From NCBI RefSeq assembly GCF_900163665.1, contig NZ_FUIA01000019.1, positions 1-64,000 on the forward strand: 64,000 nucleotides of DNA. The letters run 5' to 3'. Under the pieces are notes generated by a model. That model saw nothing but the letters and a program-made list of their open reading frames with translations. It made no database searches and was not told the origin of the DNA. Shown here piece after piece: positions 24,431 to 35,506 of the stretch (the stretch's first letter is position 1; each line of letters begins with the position of its first letter). Source of the stretch: Frigoribacterium sp. JB110 (lineage in GTDB: Bacteria > Actinomycetota > Actinomycetes > Actinomycetales > Microbacteriaceae). Made by a program: the position numbers and the translations under genes.

Positions 24431-24832
24431 TCACTGCTTCGAGAGCTTGCGTCCGACGCGACGAGTATTGGGCCTGGACTCGACTTCCGCCCGCTTCAAC
24501 GCCCGCCACACCATCGAGTGCCCTATACCGAGCTCCCGTGCGATCTCACGCGTCGTCAGCCCCGACTCATAGCCGCGAACCGCGTGCGCAACTTGCTCAT
24601 CGTCCAACCCCTGACGACGGATCCTGACACCAGCATCCACGAGCAGATCCCGCACCGTTTCCTTACCCAAACGATGCTCACGTGCGATCGAGATCAGCGA
24701 CGCCCTGGACTCGTACGCCGCGACCATCGCCTGCAACGTCTCGGGGGCGACCGGGGTTCCAGCCGTCTCAATCGGCGTCACCACCGGCCCACGAACATCA
24801 CTTCGAGGCACAGCTAGACTGGAAACCGACAC
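24431..24832 (-). CDS. Protein with two helix-turn-helix motifs
   Basis: A 133-residue protein, GTG at 24832, with GAAGG about 7 nt upstream. Helix-turn-helix 1 (ESRASLISIAREHRLGKETV) covers about residues 41-68. Helix-turn-helix 2 (YESGLTTREIARELGIGHSM) covers about 88-116. They resemble the C-terminal DNA-binding part of resolvases and some transposases, but no recombinase catalytic part is present. A longer reading through the gene is open upstream but is antisense to the HNH gene and so rejected. A 17-bp inverted repeat (24857-24873) just upstream may be its operator. It lies at the right edge of the mobile region. Confidence 0.6.
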   Translation of the reverse strand: MSVSSLAVPRSDVRGPVVTPIETAGTPVAPETLQAMVAAYESRASLISIAREHRLGKETVRDLLVDAGVRIRRQGLDDEQVAHAVRGYESGLTTREIARELGIGHSMVWRALKRAEVESRPNTRRVGRKLSKQ

Positions 24833-24856
24833 GCCCTGACCTTCGGAAGATCCGCG

Positions 24857-24873
24857 TGAAATCAACGATTTCA
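24857..24873 (-). promoter_or_regulatory. Inverted repeat upstream of the two-HTH gene
   Basis: TGAAATC-AAC-GATTTCA, 7-bp arms with a 3-nt centre, 24 nt before the GTG at 24832. It could be an operator for the protein encoded there, or a recombination core at the element edge. Confidence 0.4.
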
Positions 24874-24917
24874 AGGTGACGAACGAGGATACAGTTTTCT
24901 CCCGGTTGGGGCACAGA

Positions 24918-24957
24918 ACGAAGAAGGACCCGACCGGAAGGTCGGGTCCTTCTTCGT
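24918..24957. terminator. 18-bp perfect hairpin, bidirectional terminator
   Basis: ACGAAGAAGGACCCGACC (24918-24935), GGAA loop, then the exact complement (24940-24957). The GC-rich core sits between purine and pyrimidine tracts, so both strands end in a T-rich run such as TCCTTCTTC. It separates the mobile region from the HNH gene. Confidence 0.7.
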
Positions 24958-25115
24958 GTCTGGTGGGTGAGGCGATCTTCCAACGCAGCATCGACAACGA
25001 CACGCGGAGCCACTGAGCGTCCCGCGGACGAGCGAGAGATCGTCGCGGCGCGGAGCGATTCGTGCTGATCCGGCCGTCCGGGTGGAATGTCGGTGGTCGG
25101 TGGGACGATCTGGGT

Positions 25116-26558
25116 ATGTCATCGAAGCGTCCGCCGGTCTGGTTCCCCACCCAGGAGGAACAGGAGCGGTCGCGTGTGCTGCTGGCTGACATTGAGACTG
25201 CGGAGCGGGCTGCTCGTGTGGCGGAGGCGGCCAGGGTGCGGGCGTCGGCGGAGCTGATGCGGATCGCGGTCGCGCAGGGTAAGCGTGCTCTCCGTACTCG
25301 GGGGAAGCGGCCGTCGGTGTCGGCGTGTGAGGGGCCGGTGGATGACATGCCGGTCCGTTCGGTTGCGGCGGAGGTCGCGCTGGTGCGGGGCGTGACCCGG
25401 TTTCGTGCGAAGGCTGACTTGTCGGATGCGTATCTGCTGCACGAGAGCTTCCCTGCCACGCTCGCTCGTGTCGAGGACGCCACGATCGGGCAGGACAGGG
25501 CGCGGGCGGTCGTCGATGCCGGCACCCGACTGACCGGTGAGATCCGTGATGTGTATGAGGAGCGGGTGCTGGAGCTGCTGGACGCGTCCCCGACACGTTC
25601 GGTGCCCGGGTTCGCCGCGGACTGTGTGCGTGTGGCTGAGCAGCTCGATCCCCGCGACCCGGAGGAGGAAGCCCGCGCGGCGCGGCGTCGACGGATGGTG
25701 TTCACGACGGTGCTGTCGGAGCATCTCGCGGAGTTGCATGTGATCGGTGATGCGACCGCGATCCGCGGGATGGAAGACCGGGTCACCTCGATCGCGAAGA
25801 CCGTGATGCGCGACACCGACCGCCAGCACGCCGCCGCCGTCACCGGCGCGGGCGAAACGACCCCCGGGGTGGAGGCCGATCCGCGCACGTTCGGGGAACT
25901 CTGCGCGGACGTCGCGGCGGATCTGATCCTCACCGGCACCCCGACCGCGCACCATGTCATGGATGCTTCCGGGAAGAACATCCTCGAGGAGATCCGCGCG
26001 ACGGTGCAGGTCACGATCCCGGTGCAGGTCCTCGCCGATCTCACCGACGAGCCGGGGCATCTGGCCGGGCATGGCCCGCTCCCCGCCGACATCCTCTGCG
26101 CCCTCGCCGACACGGCACCCGTCTGGGAACGCCTCTTCCGCCGCCCTGACACCGGGGCGCTGCTGGCCGCGGACTCCTATAAGCCGACCGTGGAGCAGCG
26201 GCGGTTCCTGCAGGCACGGGACGAGCACTGCCGGTTCCCGGGCTGTGACCAGCCGTTCCGACGATGCGACATCGACCACACCACCGACTGGGCCCAAGGC
26301 GGCGAAACCACCGTCACCAACCTCGGAGCACTGTGTCGACATCACCACACCCTGCGACATCACACCCCATGGAAAGCGAAACAGACCGCCGCCGGAGTGT
26401 ATGAATGGACCAGCCCCACCGGGAGGGCCTACCGCGACAAGCCCGAGTCCTCAGTGAGGTTCGTCGACAGCGAAGAACTCGCCAACGGCACCCCCATGCC
26501 CGACCTGGCCGACAGACACGACGTACGCGAACGCGACCCCGAGCCCGCACCCTTCTGA
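25116..26558 (+). CDS. DUF222/HNH endonuclease domain protein
   Basis: A 480-residue protein. The long N-terminal DUF222 helical region (about 20-330) has SELMRIAVAQ-type helices. The C-terminal HNH domain reads HCRFPGCDQPFRRCDIDHTT, then ALCRHHHTLRH. The DH pair and the late HHH supply metal and catalytic residues. These genes occur in many copies in actinobacteria and resemble homing or mobile endonucleases. Their function is not known. The ATG at 25116 is preferred because the upstream 18 codons have no family match. The gene stands alone on the plus strand, 156 nt beyond the hairpin. Confidence 0.88.
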   Translation: MSSKRPPVWFPTQEEQERSRVLLADIETAERAARVAEAARVRASAELMRIAVAQGKRALRTRGKRPSVSACEGPVDDMPVRSVAAEVALVRGVTRFRAKADLSDAYLLHESFPATLARVEDATIGQDRARAVVDAGTRLTGEIRDVYEERVLELLDASPTRSVPGFAADCVRVAEQLDPRDPEEEARAARRRRMVFTTVLSEHLAELHVIGDATAIRGMEDRVTSIAKTVMRDTDRQHAAAVTGAGETTPGVEADPRTFGELCADVAADLILTGTPTAHHVMDASGKNILEEIRATVQVTIPVQVLADLTDEPGHLAGHGPLPADILCALADTAPVWERLFRRPDTGALLAADSYKPTVEQRRFLQARDEHCRFPGCDQPFRRCDIDHTTDWAQGGETTVTNLGALCRHHHTLRHHTPWKAKQTAAGVYEWTSPTGRAYRDKPESSVRFVDSEELANGTPMPDLADRHDVRERDPEPAPF

Positions 26559-26650
26559 GACTCGAGCCAGCAGCCCTGGACTCGCATCCTCGGCGGGGGT
26601 CGCGCGGGTGCTCATGCGTTCACCGAAGCGATGACGGCGCGGACTCGGAC

Positions 26651-26680
26651 TTGACAGCACTGACTAGTTAGACACATAGT
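26651..26680 (+). promoter_or_regulatory. Promoter of the padR operon
   Basis: TTGACA (26651-26656) and CATAGT (26675-26680) are 18 nt apart. The ATG at 26687 follows 6 nt later, so the transcript is probably leaderless. The TAGTTAGACACATAGTTTAG stretch is unusually AT-rich here and may hold a PadR site. Confidence 0.6.
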
Positions 26681-26686
26681 TTAGTT

Positions 26687-27070
26687 ATGCAGGCAGAGCA
26701 ATCAGACGCAGTGTCGTCGCCCGGGGAGTGGCCGAGCGACTGGATGCGCGCGACCCTGGGGATGCTCAGCCTCTGCGCCTTGGAGCAGGGCGAATCGTAC
26801 GGATACGCGATCATCGCCGACCTCGAGGCCAACGGGCTGGGCGCAGTCAAGGGAGGCACGCTGTATCCGATACTCGCCCGCCACGAGTCGGCCGGGTTCG
26901 TCACCGTCGAATGGCGCCCGGGCGAGGCAGGTCCCGGCCGCAAATACTTCTCGCTGACCGATCTCGGGCGCAGCGAACTGGAGCGAATGAGAGCACAGTG
27001 GCTGCGTTTCGCAGCGAACAGCAACGCCTATCTGAGCAGTGCACGGCCCGTAGGAACGGATATCCCATGA
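26687..27070 (+). CDS. PadR-family transcriptional regulator
   Basis: A 127-residue protein. The winged helix is typical PadR: MLSLCALEQGESYGYAIIAD, then GGTLYPILARHESAGFV and RKYFSLTDLGRSEL. PadR regulators repress transporter or stress genes and release on ligand binding. It overlaps the following membrane-protein gene by 4 nt (ATGA). The pair PadR plus HAAS-type membrane protein is a common unit. Confidence 0.92.
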   Translation: MQAEQSDAVSSPGEWPSDWMRATLGMLSLCALEQGESYGYAIIADLEANGLGAVKGGTLYPILARHESAGFVTVEWRPGEAGPGRKYFSLTDLGRSELERMRAQWLRFAANSNAYLSSARPVGTDIP

Positions 27071-27801
27071 AGACGACGACCGACGATACGTGGATCGAGC
27101 AGTTCACCGTCGAACTGCGCCTGCGCCGCGTGCACGGACCGGCCATCGGCGATGCGATCGCCAGCGTCCGAGAACTGCTGTCCGACTCCGGGCAGGGTGC
27201 GGAAGAGGCCTTCGGCTCCGCACGGGACTACGCCGCTTCTTTGGACCTTCCCGCCATGAACGCGCGCGAGCACGCGGTCAGGTCGGTGCTCCTTCCTGTG
27301 CTGGAGCTCTTCATATTCTTCCTCTTCGTCCTGGCAAGCGTCGCCTGGTTCGATCAGGCGGTCGTTCTGATCTCGGTGCCGCAGCTGATGCTGCTCGCCA
27401 TTCCTGTGCTTTTGACGCTGATGTTCGCCTTCCCGTTCTATCCGCGTGCCGTCTTCCGGCAGCGCTGGTTGCCGGCGGCCCTCTTCGTCGTCGTCGGGGT
27501 GGCGAGCGCCCTGGCAGTACTCGTGGCTCCGACAACAGCATCTGAGGCGTGGCTGATCTTCTCGGCGCTGCCGCCTCTCGTCGGAGCCGCGGCAGTTCTG
27601 GTCGTGCTCTCGGTGATCGGCACCATCGCGACCGTTCGGAGCCGTGACGACGGCGAGATCGTCGAGCCGTTGCCTGTGCAGGATGAAGCGAAGCAGGAAC
27701 AGGGACGGCACCCGTTCCTCATCGTCGTGAACTGGCTCTTCCCGATGCTCGCCGCCGTGGTGTTCGCAATAGCCTGGGCGTTCAGCCTCTTCCCGCACTG
27801 A
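27067..27801 (+). CDS. Membrane protein with N-terminal HAAS-like domain, partner of PadR
   Basis: A 244-residue protein. A cytosolic helical start (WIEQFTVELRLRRVHGPAIG, then DAIASVRELLSDSG) resembles HAAS/DUF1700-type domains. About six membrane helices follow (residues 80-240). Such proteins are usually encoded after PadR and are thought to work with it in sensing, but the substrate is unknown. The ATG overlaps the padR stop. There is no downstream partner on the same strand within 217 nt. Confidence 0.75.
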   Translation: MKTTTDDTWIEQFTVELRLRRVHGPAIGDAIASVRELLSDSGQGAEEAFGSARDYAASLDLPAMNAREHAVRSVLLPVLELFIFFLFVLASVAWFDQAVVLISVPQLMLLAIPVLLTLMFAFPFYPRAVFRQRWLPAALFVVVGVASALAVLVAPTTASEAWLIFSALPPLVGAAAVLVVLSVIGTIATVRSRDDGEIVEPLPVQDEAKQEQGRHPFLIVVNWLFPMLAAVVFAIAWAFSLFPH

Positions 27802-28018
27802 CTCTGTCTCCGGAGCCTGCGAAATGTCCCCTGGAGCCCCACCGGGGCGCGCGTATCGCATCACGATGGGGAGGACATCCGGACGCGAGCTGCGCACTCT
27901 GCTTCGTTCCAGGTGGGGGTGTGGCGCGATGTGAGCGGGCAGGCGTAGCCTGACGACAAGCCCACACCAGGGCTCGACGCAGCGCCCACAAGGTGCACCG
28001 GAACGAGGAGGTTCCACG

Positions 28019-29137
28019 ATGTCGACCGCTGTACCCGCTCCATCCGCCGAACTCGCGGCGGGACTCGACAGGCCGCTCGCAGTCCTGCATCCGGACGGCT
28101 CCCGGCACGCGGACGCTGTTCTCGACGCGTACCTCACCGACGTCGACGAGACGATGCTCACCGACTTCTACGTCGATATGTCGATCGCGCGACGCGTCGA
28201 CCGAGAAGCGTTCACCCTCACCCGCCAGGGCAGTCTCGTGCTCTGGCCGCCGCTGCTCGGCCAAGAGGCGGCGCAGATCGGCTCCTGCCGTGCGCTGCGC
28301 GACACCGACTTCCTCTTCGGGTCCTACCGGGAGCACGCCATCGCCGTGATGCGCGGCGTCGACCCGGCAGGGCTTCTCGCGGTGTGGCAGGGCAACACCC
28401 TCTCCGGATGGGACCCGTACTCCCATCACCTCGCGACCCCGCAGATCATCATCGGAGCGCAGACGCTGCACGCGACCGGCTACGCCATGGCGACTCGGAT
28501 CGACGGCGCCGACGACGTGGCGATCGCCTATCTGGGTGACGGCGCGATCAGCGAGGGCGACACGAACGAGGCGATGGTCTTCGCCAGCACGTTCAGCGCA
28601 CCCGTGGTGTTCTTCTGCCAGAACAACCAGTACGCCATCTCCGAGCCGGTGCGCGTGCAGTCCGGCTCCCCGCTCGCGCTTCGCCCGACGGGCTTCGGCA
28701 TCCCTGCTCTGCGCGTCGACGGCAACGACGTGCTCGCGGTTCTCGCCGCGACGCGCATCGCGGTCGAGCGGGCGCGCACCGGTGGCGGCCCGACGTTCGT
28801 CGAGGCGGTGACGTACCGGATGGGCCCGCACACCACGACCGACGACCCGACCCGCTACCGCGAGGATGAAGAAGCTGCGGAGTGGAGCGCGAAGGACCCG
28901 ATCGTCCGACTCGAGCGGCACCTCGCGTCGAGCGGCGTCCGGACGGACCGCATTCGCGAGGAGGCACAGGTCCGCTGCGACCAGATCGCAAGAGACATGC
29001 GCGACGCCGTCGCAGAGGCGCACACCCCGGAAGCCGCCACCATCTTCGACCACGTGCACGCGGTTCCGACGCAGCGTGTCGAGCGGCAGCGCGCCGAGCA
29101 CATCGCCTTCGTCGCCAGCGTCGAGGGGGAGTCATGA
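28019..29137 (+). CDS. bkdA: Branched-chain 2-oxoacid dehydrogenase E1 alpha subunit
   Basis: A 372-residue protein. Thiamine diphosphate binding is shown by YLGDGAISEGDTNEAMVFAS and the QNNQYAIS loop. It decarboxylates branched-chain 2-oxoacids such as 4-methyl-2-oxopentanoate, with the beta subunit. A strong ribosome site (GAGGAGG, 28005-28011) precedes the ATG. It is gene 1 of an operon of eight, overlapping bkdB by 4 nt. The gene content matches M. tuberculosis Rv2497c-Rv2495c and neighbours (established). It starts after 217 nt of intergenic DNA. Confidence 0.92.
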   Translation: MSTAVPAPSAELAAGLDRPLAVLHPDGSRHADAVLDAYLTDVDETMLTDFYVDMSIARRVDREAFTLTRQGSLVLWPPLLGQEAAQIGSCRALRDTDFLFGSYREHAIAVMRGVDPAGLLAVWQGNTLSGWDPYSHHLATPQIIIGAQTLHATGYAMATRIDGADDVAIAYLGDGAISEGDTNEAMVFASTFSAPVVFFCQNNQYAISEPVRVQSGSPLALRPTGFGIPALRVDGNDVLAVLAATRIAVERARTGGGPTFVEAVTYRMGPHTTTDDPTRYREDEEAAEWSAKDPIVRLERHLASSGVRTDRIREEAQVRCDQIARDMRDAVAEAHTPEAATIFDHVHAVPTQRVERQRAEHIAFVASVEGES

Positions 29138-30150
29138 CCGAGCAGCTGGCACTCGGTGCGGCCATTGGTCGTGCTCTCGGCGACGCCCTCGACGCCGAGG
29201 AAAAGACCGTGCTGATGGGCGAGGACATCGGCCGGCTCGGCGGCGTCTTCCGCGTCACCGACGGCCTGCAGGCGCGTTTCGGAAAGGCGCGCGTCATCGA
29301 TTCGCCGCTCGCCGAGTCGGCCATCGTCGGCACCGCTGTGGGGATGGCTTATCGGGGGTACCGCCCGGTCGTGGAGATCCAGTTCGACGGGTTCGTCTAC
29401 CCGGCCTTCGACCAGATCGTCACGCAGGTCGCCCGTCTGCGCTACCGGACGAAGGGGCAGGTGCGGATGCCGCTCACGATCCGGATGCCGTACGGCGGGA
29501 GCATCGGATCGGTCGAGCATCATTCGGAGTCTCCTGAGTCGTACTTCGCACACACGGCCGGCCTGCGTGTGGTGACGGCGTCGAGCCCGCAGGAGGCGTA
29601 TTCGACGATGCGCGCCGCGATCGCGAGCGATGACCCTGTGATGTTCCTCGAGCCGAAGTCGAAGTACTGGACGAAAGGCGACGTCGACACCACGCTCGAG
29701 CGCGACCTCGACACGGCAGCGGTGCTCACCAGAGGTCGCGACATCACCGTCGCCGCCTATGGGCCCGTCATCCGGACAGCGCTCGACGCGTCCATTGCCG
29801 CATCCGACGAGGGCATCGAACTGGAGGTCATCGACCTCCGGTCGATCTCGCCGCTCGACGTCGACACCGTCGTGGCGAGCGTCGAACGCACCGGCCGGCT
29901 CGTCGTCGCGCACGAGGCTCCCGCCGAGGCCTCCGTGTCGAGCGAACTGATCACAAGCGTCGTGGAGCGCGCTTTCGGCGCCCTGAGGTCCGCGCCAGAG
30001 CGTGTGACCGGATACGACACCCCGTACCCGCCGTCCGCGATCGAAGGGGACTATCTGCCGAGCCTCGACCGGATCCTCGATGCCGTCGACCGCGCACTGG
30101 GGCGCCGTTCCTCGCGCACAGGCATGGCGCTCACAGGAGGTGTCGGATGA
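29134..30150 (+). CDS. bkdB: Branched-chain 2-oxoacid dehydrogenase E1 beta subunit
   Basis: A 338-residue protein. The transketolase pyrimidine-binding fold has VLMGEDIGRLGGVFRVTDGL, then the phosphate and cofactor region around ESAIVGTAVGMAYRGYRPVV. The C-terminal transketolase domain ends with TPYPPSAIEGDYLPS. It makes the alpha2beta2 E1 with bkdA. The start overlaps the bkdA stop and the end overlaps bkdC, each by 4 nt, so translation is coupled and subunits are made in matched amounts. Confidence 0.93.
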   Translation: MTEQLALGAAIGRALGDALDAEEKTVLMGEDIGRLGGVFRVTDGLQARFGKARVIDSPLAESAIVGTAVGMAYRGYRPVVEIQFDGFVYPAFDQIVTQVARLRYRTKGQVRMPLTIRMPYGGSIGSVEHHSESPESYFAHTAGLRVVTASSPQEAYSTMRAAIASDDPVMFLEPKSKYWTKGDVDTTLERDLDTAAVLTRGRDITVAAYGPVIRTALDASIAASDEGIELEVIDLRSISPLDVDTVVASVERTGRLVVAHEAPAEASVSSELITSVVERAFGALRSAPERVTGYDTPYPPSAIEGDYLPSLDRILDAVDRALGRRSSRTGMALTGGVG

Positions 30151-31400
30151 CGACGTTCCGCCTGCCCGACCTGGGCGAAGGACTGACCGAGAGCTCGATC
30201 GTCGAATGGAAGGTCTCAGAGGGAGACACCGTCGCCGAAGGCGATGTGCTCGCCGAGGTCGAGACGGTGAAGGCCGTGGTCGACCTGCCGAGCCCGTATG
30301 CCGGCGTCATCCGTCGGCTCTGCGCGAACGAGGGCGACACCGTCGACGTGGGCGCGCCCATCGTCGAGTACGACGTTCCGGGCGCCGATGATGGCGCGCC
30401 GGATGTCGCCAATGGCGACAGGGACACGATGGGCCAGAGCGCGCATGCCGCTCATCATGGCCCGGATGAGAGCAATGACGCACGAACTGCGGCACCGGAT
30501 GAGCGCGGCAGCGCCCCCGAAGCGGCCGAGGACGCCCCGGAGGAAACTCCCGACGGTGACCGCGTGAGCGTACTGGTCGGATCGGTCAGGGTCGACGGCG
30601 GCAGCAGGCCGACGCGTCGCCCGCGCACCTTCGCGCAGGAACCGTTCGTCCGCGAGACCGAGGACGGCGGCACGGCACCGGCAGAACGGAAGTCCCGCCG
30701 GGAACGGGTGACCGGGCTGCGCAGACGCACGGCGGAGGCGATGGTCTCCTCCGCGTTCACCGCGCCGCAGGCGGCCTGTTTCCTGCAGGTCGACGTGACG
30801 GAGACGATGCGGCTGATTGCCGACCTCGCCGAGCACTCCCGCGATGAGGAGACGCCGACGTTCCTCGCCCTGGCGTCGAGGGCGATCGTCAGCGCGGCAC
30901 AGCGAACCCCCGGTGTGAACGCGACGTTCCACGCCGACGAGCAGGAGATCGAATACCACGAACGGGTGAACCTCGGCATCGCCGTCTCAACGGACAGGGG
31001 CCTTGTGGTGGCGAGCGTCGACGACGCCGATCGGCTTGACGCCATCGGTCTCACGAGCGCGATCGCCGAACGGGCCGCCGCGGCCCGCGACGGCAGCATC
31101 GGTCAGGATGCGCTGACGAGTTCGACCCTCACCGTCTCGAACGTCGGCGTGTTCGGCGTCGACGGCGGCATCCCGCTGATCAATCCGGGGCAGTCGGCGA
31201 TCGTCGCGCTGGGTGCGGTGCGCCGGATGCCGTGGCAGCACCGAGGCGAGATCGTCCTGCGGGAGGTCTGCACGATCACGGTCTCCTTCGACCATCGCGT
31301 CATCGACGGCAGGGAGGCGAGCACGTTCCTCCGCGACGTCGGGGCGACGCTGGAACGGCCAGGGCTCGCACTGGCACGGGGGATGACCGCACACGGCTGA
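30147..31400 (+). CDS. bkdC: Branched-chain 2-oxoacid dehydrogenase E2, without a visible E3-binding domain
   Basis: A 417-residue protein. The lipoyl domain (1-76) carries the modification site EVETVKAVVDLPSP with its lysine. An acidic linker (about 80-180) follows, then the catalytic domain (about 187-417) with the active-site HRVIDGREAS near 375. A peripheral subunit-binding domain normally lies between (vRkLAkelGVDL...GTGpxGrI). It cannot be found here; the linker passes from VLVGSVRVDGGSRPTRRPR straight to the catalytic start RRERVTGLRRRT. The E3 for this complex is not in the window. It begins within bkdB and ends 15 nt before accD1. Confidence 0.9.
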   Translation: MTTFRLPDLGEGLTESSIVEWKVSEGDTVAEGDVLAEVETVKAVVDLPSPYAGVIRRLCANEGDTVDVGAPIVEYDVPGADDGAPDVANGDRDTMGQSAHAAHHGPDESNDARTAAPDERGSAPEAAEDAPEETPDGDRVSVLVGSVRVDGGSRPTRRPRTFAQEPFVRETEDGGTAPAERKSRRERVTGLRRRTAEAMVSSAFTAPQAACFLQVDVTETMRLIADLAEHSRDEETPTFLALASRAIVSAAQRTPGVNATFHADEQEIEYHERVNLGIAVSTDRGLVVASVDDADRLDAIGLTSAIAERAAAARDGSIGQDALTSSTLTVSNVGVFGVDGGIPLINPGQSAIVALGAVRRMPWQHRGEIVLREVCTITVSFDHRVIDGREASTFLRDVGATLERPGLALARGMTAHG

Positions 31401-31415
31401 GAGGACGGGGCGAGG

Positions 31416-33023
31416 ATGGAGCGACTGACGTCGACGGTCGACGCGCACGGCGAGGCCGGGGCACGGCGTGCCGAAGCGATGCATGCGCTCGTCGATGAGC
31501 TGCGCGAGCGACTGGCCGCAACCGCTCTCGGCGGATCGGAGCGCGCCCGCGAGCGCCACGTCGCACGCGGAAAGCTGCTGCCGCGCGAGCGCATCGACCG
31601 GCTGATCGACGTCGGCAGCCCGTTTCTCGAGCTGTCGCCGCTCGCGGCGAATGGCTGCTACGACGATGAAGCAGCGGCGGCGGGAATCGTCACCGGAATC
31701 GGCGTCGTGTCGGGCAGGCGCTGCATGATCGTCGCGAACGACGCCACCGTCAAAGGCGGTACGTACTACCCGCTCACCGTGAAGAAGCACCTGCGGGCGC
31801 AGGAGGTCGCCAGGGAGAACCGCCTGCCGTGCGTGTGTCTCGTCGACTCGGGAGGTGCGTTCCTGCCGCTGCAGGACGAGGTGTTCCCCGACAGGGAGCA
31901 CTTCGGGCGGATCTTCTACAACCAGGCCACGATGAGCGCAGCAGGCATCCCGCAGATCGCGTGCGTGATGGGCTCGTCGACCGCCGGCGGAGCATACGTG
32001 CCAGCCATGAGCGACGAGACGGTGATCGTCGCGCAGCAGGGCACGATCTTCCTCGGCGGACCGCCATTGGTGAAGGCGGCGACGGGCGAGGTCGTGACCG
32101 CCGAGGAGCTCGGCGGCGGCGAGCTGCACACTTCCGTCTCCGGCGTCGCCGATCATCTCGCCGACGACGACGAGCATGCGCTGCGCATCGTGCGCGACAT
32201 CGTCGCGACGCTGCCGCCGAGCCCGGAACCGCCATGGCAGGTCTCGAAACCGCGCGAGCCTGCCGTCGATCCCGAGTCGCTCTGCGCCGTGGTGCCCGCC
32301 GACCTGCAGACGCCCTACGAGGTGCGAGAGGTGATCGCCCGCATCGTCGACGACAGCGCCTTCCACGAGTTCAAATCAGGGTTCGGCACGACACTCGTGA
32401 CGGGATTCGCCACGCTGTACGGTCATCCGGTCGGAATCGTCGCGAACCACGGCGTGCTCTTCAGCGAGAGCGCCCAGAAGGGTGCGCACTTCATCGAGCT
32501 CTGCGACCAGCGGGGCATCCCGCTGGTGTTCCTGCAGAACATAACGGGGTTCATGGTCGGCAGCGAGTACGAGCGGGGTGGGATCGCCAAACACGGCGCG
32601 AAGATGGTGACTGCGGTCTCGTGCGCGCGTGTGCCGAAGCTCACCGTCGTGATCGGCGGATCCTTCGGAGCGGGCACGTATTCGATGTGCGGCCGTGCCT
32701 ACGATCCCCGGTTCCTGTGGCTGTGGCCGAACGCGCGAGTCTCGGTGATGGGCGGTCCCCAGGCGGCGAGTGTGCTCTCCACAGTGAAGCGCGAGCAGAT
32801 CGAATCCGACGGCCGTTCGTGGTCCGCCGACGAGCAGGCGCAGTTCGAAGCGCCGATCCTCGAGCAGTACGAGCGTCAGGGCTCGCCCTACTATTCGACG
32901 GCTCGCCTGTGGGACGACGGCGTCATCGACCCCGCCGATACGCGGCGCGTGCTCGGGCTCGCACTCGACGTGGTCGGGCAGGCGCCGCTGCCCGACGTCC
33001 GCTACGGCATCTTCCGGATGTGA
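31416..33023 (+). CDS. accD1: Acyl-CoA carboxylase carboxyltransferase subunit, methylcrotonyl-type
   Basis: A 535-residue protein with the two crotonase-like carboxyltransferase domains. The first has [20 protein letters not shown] near residue 49 and [13 protein letters not shown] for the CoA side. The second has [20 protein letters not shown] and NITGFMVG. The pattern fits methylcrotonyl-CoA carboxylase beta, consistent with the M. tuberculosis AccD1 gene Rv2502c in a similar cluster. With accA1 it would carboxylate 3-methylcrotonyl-CoA in leucine breakdown. It lies 6 nt before accA1. Confidence 0.93.
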   Translation: MERLTSTVDAHGEAGARRAEAMHALVDELRERLAATALGGSERARERHVARGKLLPRERIDRLIDVGSPFLELSPLAANGCYDDEAAAAGIVTGIGVVSGRRCMIVANDATVKGGTYYPLTVKKHLRAQEVARENRLPCVCLVDSGGAFLPLQDEVFPDREHFGRIFYNQATMSAAGIPQIACVMGSSTAGGAYVPAMSDETVIVAQQGTIFLGGPPLVKAATGEVVTAEELGGGELHTSVSGVADHLADDDEHALRIVRDIVATLPPSPEPPWQVSKPREPAVDPESLCAVVPADLQTPYEVREVIARIVDDSAFHEFKSGFGTTLVTGFATLYGHPVGIVANHGVLFSESAQKGAHFIELCDQRGIPLVFLQNITGFMVGSEYERGGIAKHGAKMVTAVSCARVPKLTVVIGGSFGAGTYSMCGRAYDPRFLWLWPNARVSVMGGPQAASVLSTVKREQIESDGRSWSADEQAQFEAPILEQYERQGSPYYSTARLWDDGVIDPADTRRVLGLALDVVGQAPLPDVRYGIFRM

Positions 33024-33029
33024 TGGGCG

Positions 33030-35002
<1,973 letters not shown>

Positions 35003-35006
<4 letters not shown>

Positions 35007-35506
35007 CCGCTCATTCTGGTGCACAGCGACGCGTGACGCAGCGTGGGCTGTGGTTCGACGAGTTCGAGGACGGCGTCGTGTACGAGCACAGGCCGGGCCG
35101 CACCGTCACCGAGGCCGACGACGTGCTGTTCACCACGATGACGATGAACACGCAGGCACTGCACCTCGACGCGCACTGGGCGGCGCAGACGGAATTCGGC
35201 GAGCGCCTCGTCAACTCGATGTTCACTCTCGCCACGATCGTCGGGATGTCCACGGGGCAGCTCACGAACGGCACGATCGTCGCGAATCTCGGCTTCTCGG
35301 AGATCTCGTTCCCGCACCCGATGACGCACGGCGACACCCTGTACGGCGAGACGCGCGTGATCGGCAAGCGGCCGTCGGCCTCCCGGCCGGGTCAGGGCAT
35401 CGTGACCCTCGAGCACACCGGCTGCAATCAGCACGGCGTCATCGTCGCTCGTGCCGTGCGCACCGTGCTCATGCAGGGGCGCCCGGAGACGGGAGCGGCG
35501 CAATGA
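35003..35506 (+). CDS. MaoC-family (R)-specific enoyl-CoA hydratase
   Basis: A 167-residue hot-dog protein. The fold is marked by [20 protein letters not shown] and by [20 protein letters not shown], which carries the Asp/His catalytic pair. It is the counterpart of M. tuberculosis Rv2499c. That enzyme is known to hydrate itaconyl-CoA and the 3-methylglutaconyl-type intermediate in leucine catabolism. It replaces the crotonase-type hydratase of the classic liu pathway, of which no gene is present. It overlaps both neighbours by 4 nt. Confidence 0.88.

Noticed and set aside
24840..24960. An attachment site in a tRNA gene
   Set aside because: No tRNA fold, T-loop or CCA end could be found around the hairpin, so no attachment site is called.
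24833..26152. The long open upstream part of the minus-strand two-HTH reading
   Set aside because: It is antisense to the HNH endonuclease gene. Only the last 133 codons look like protein and have a ribosome site.
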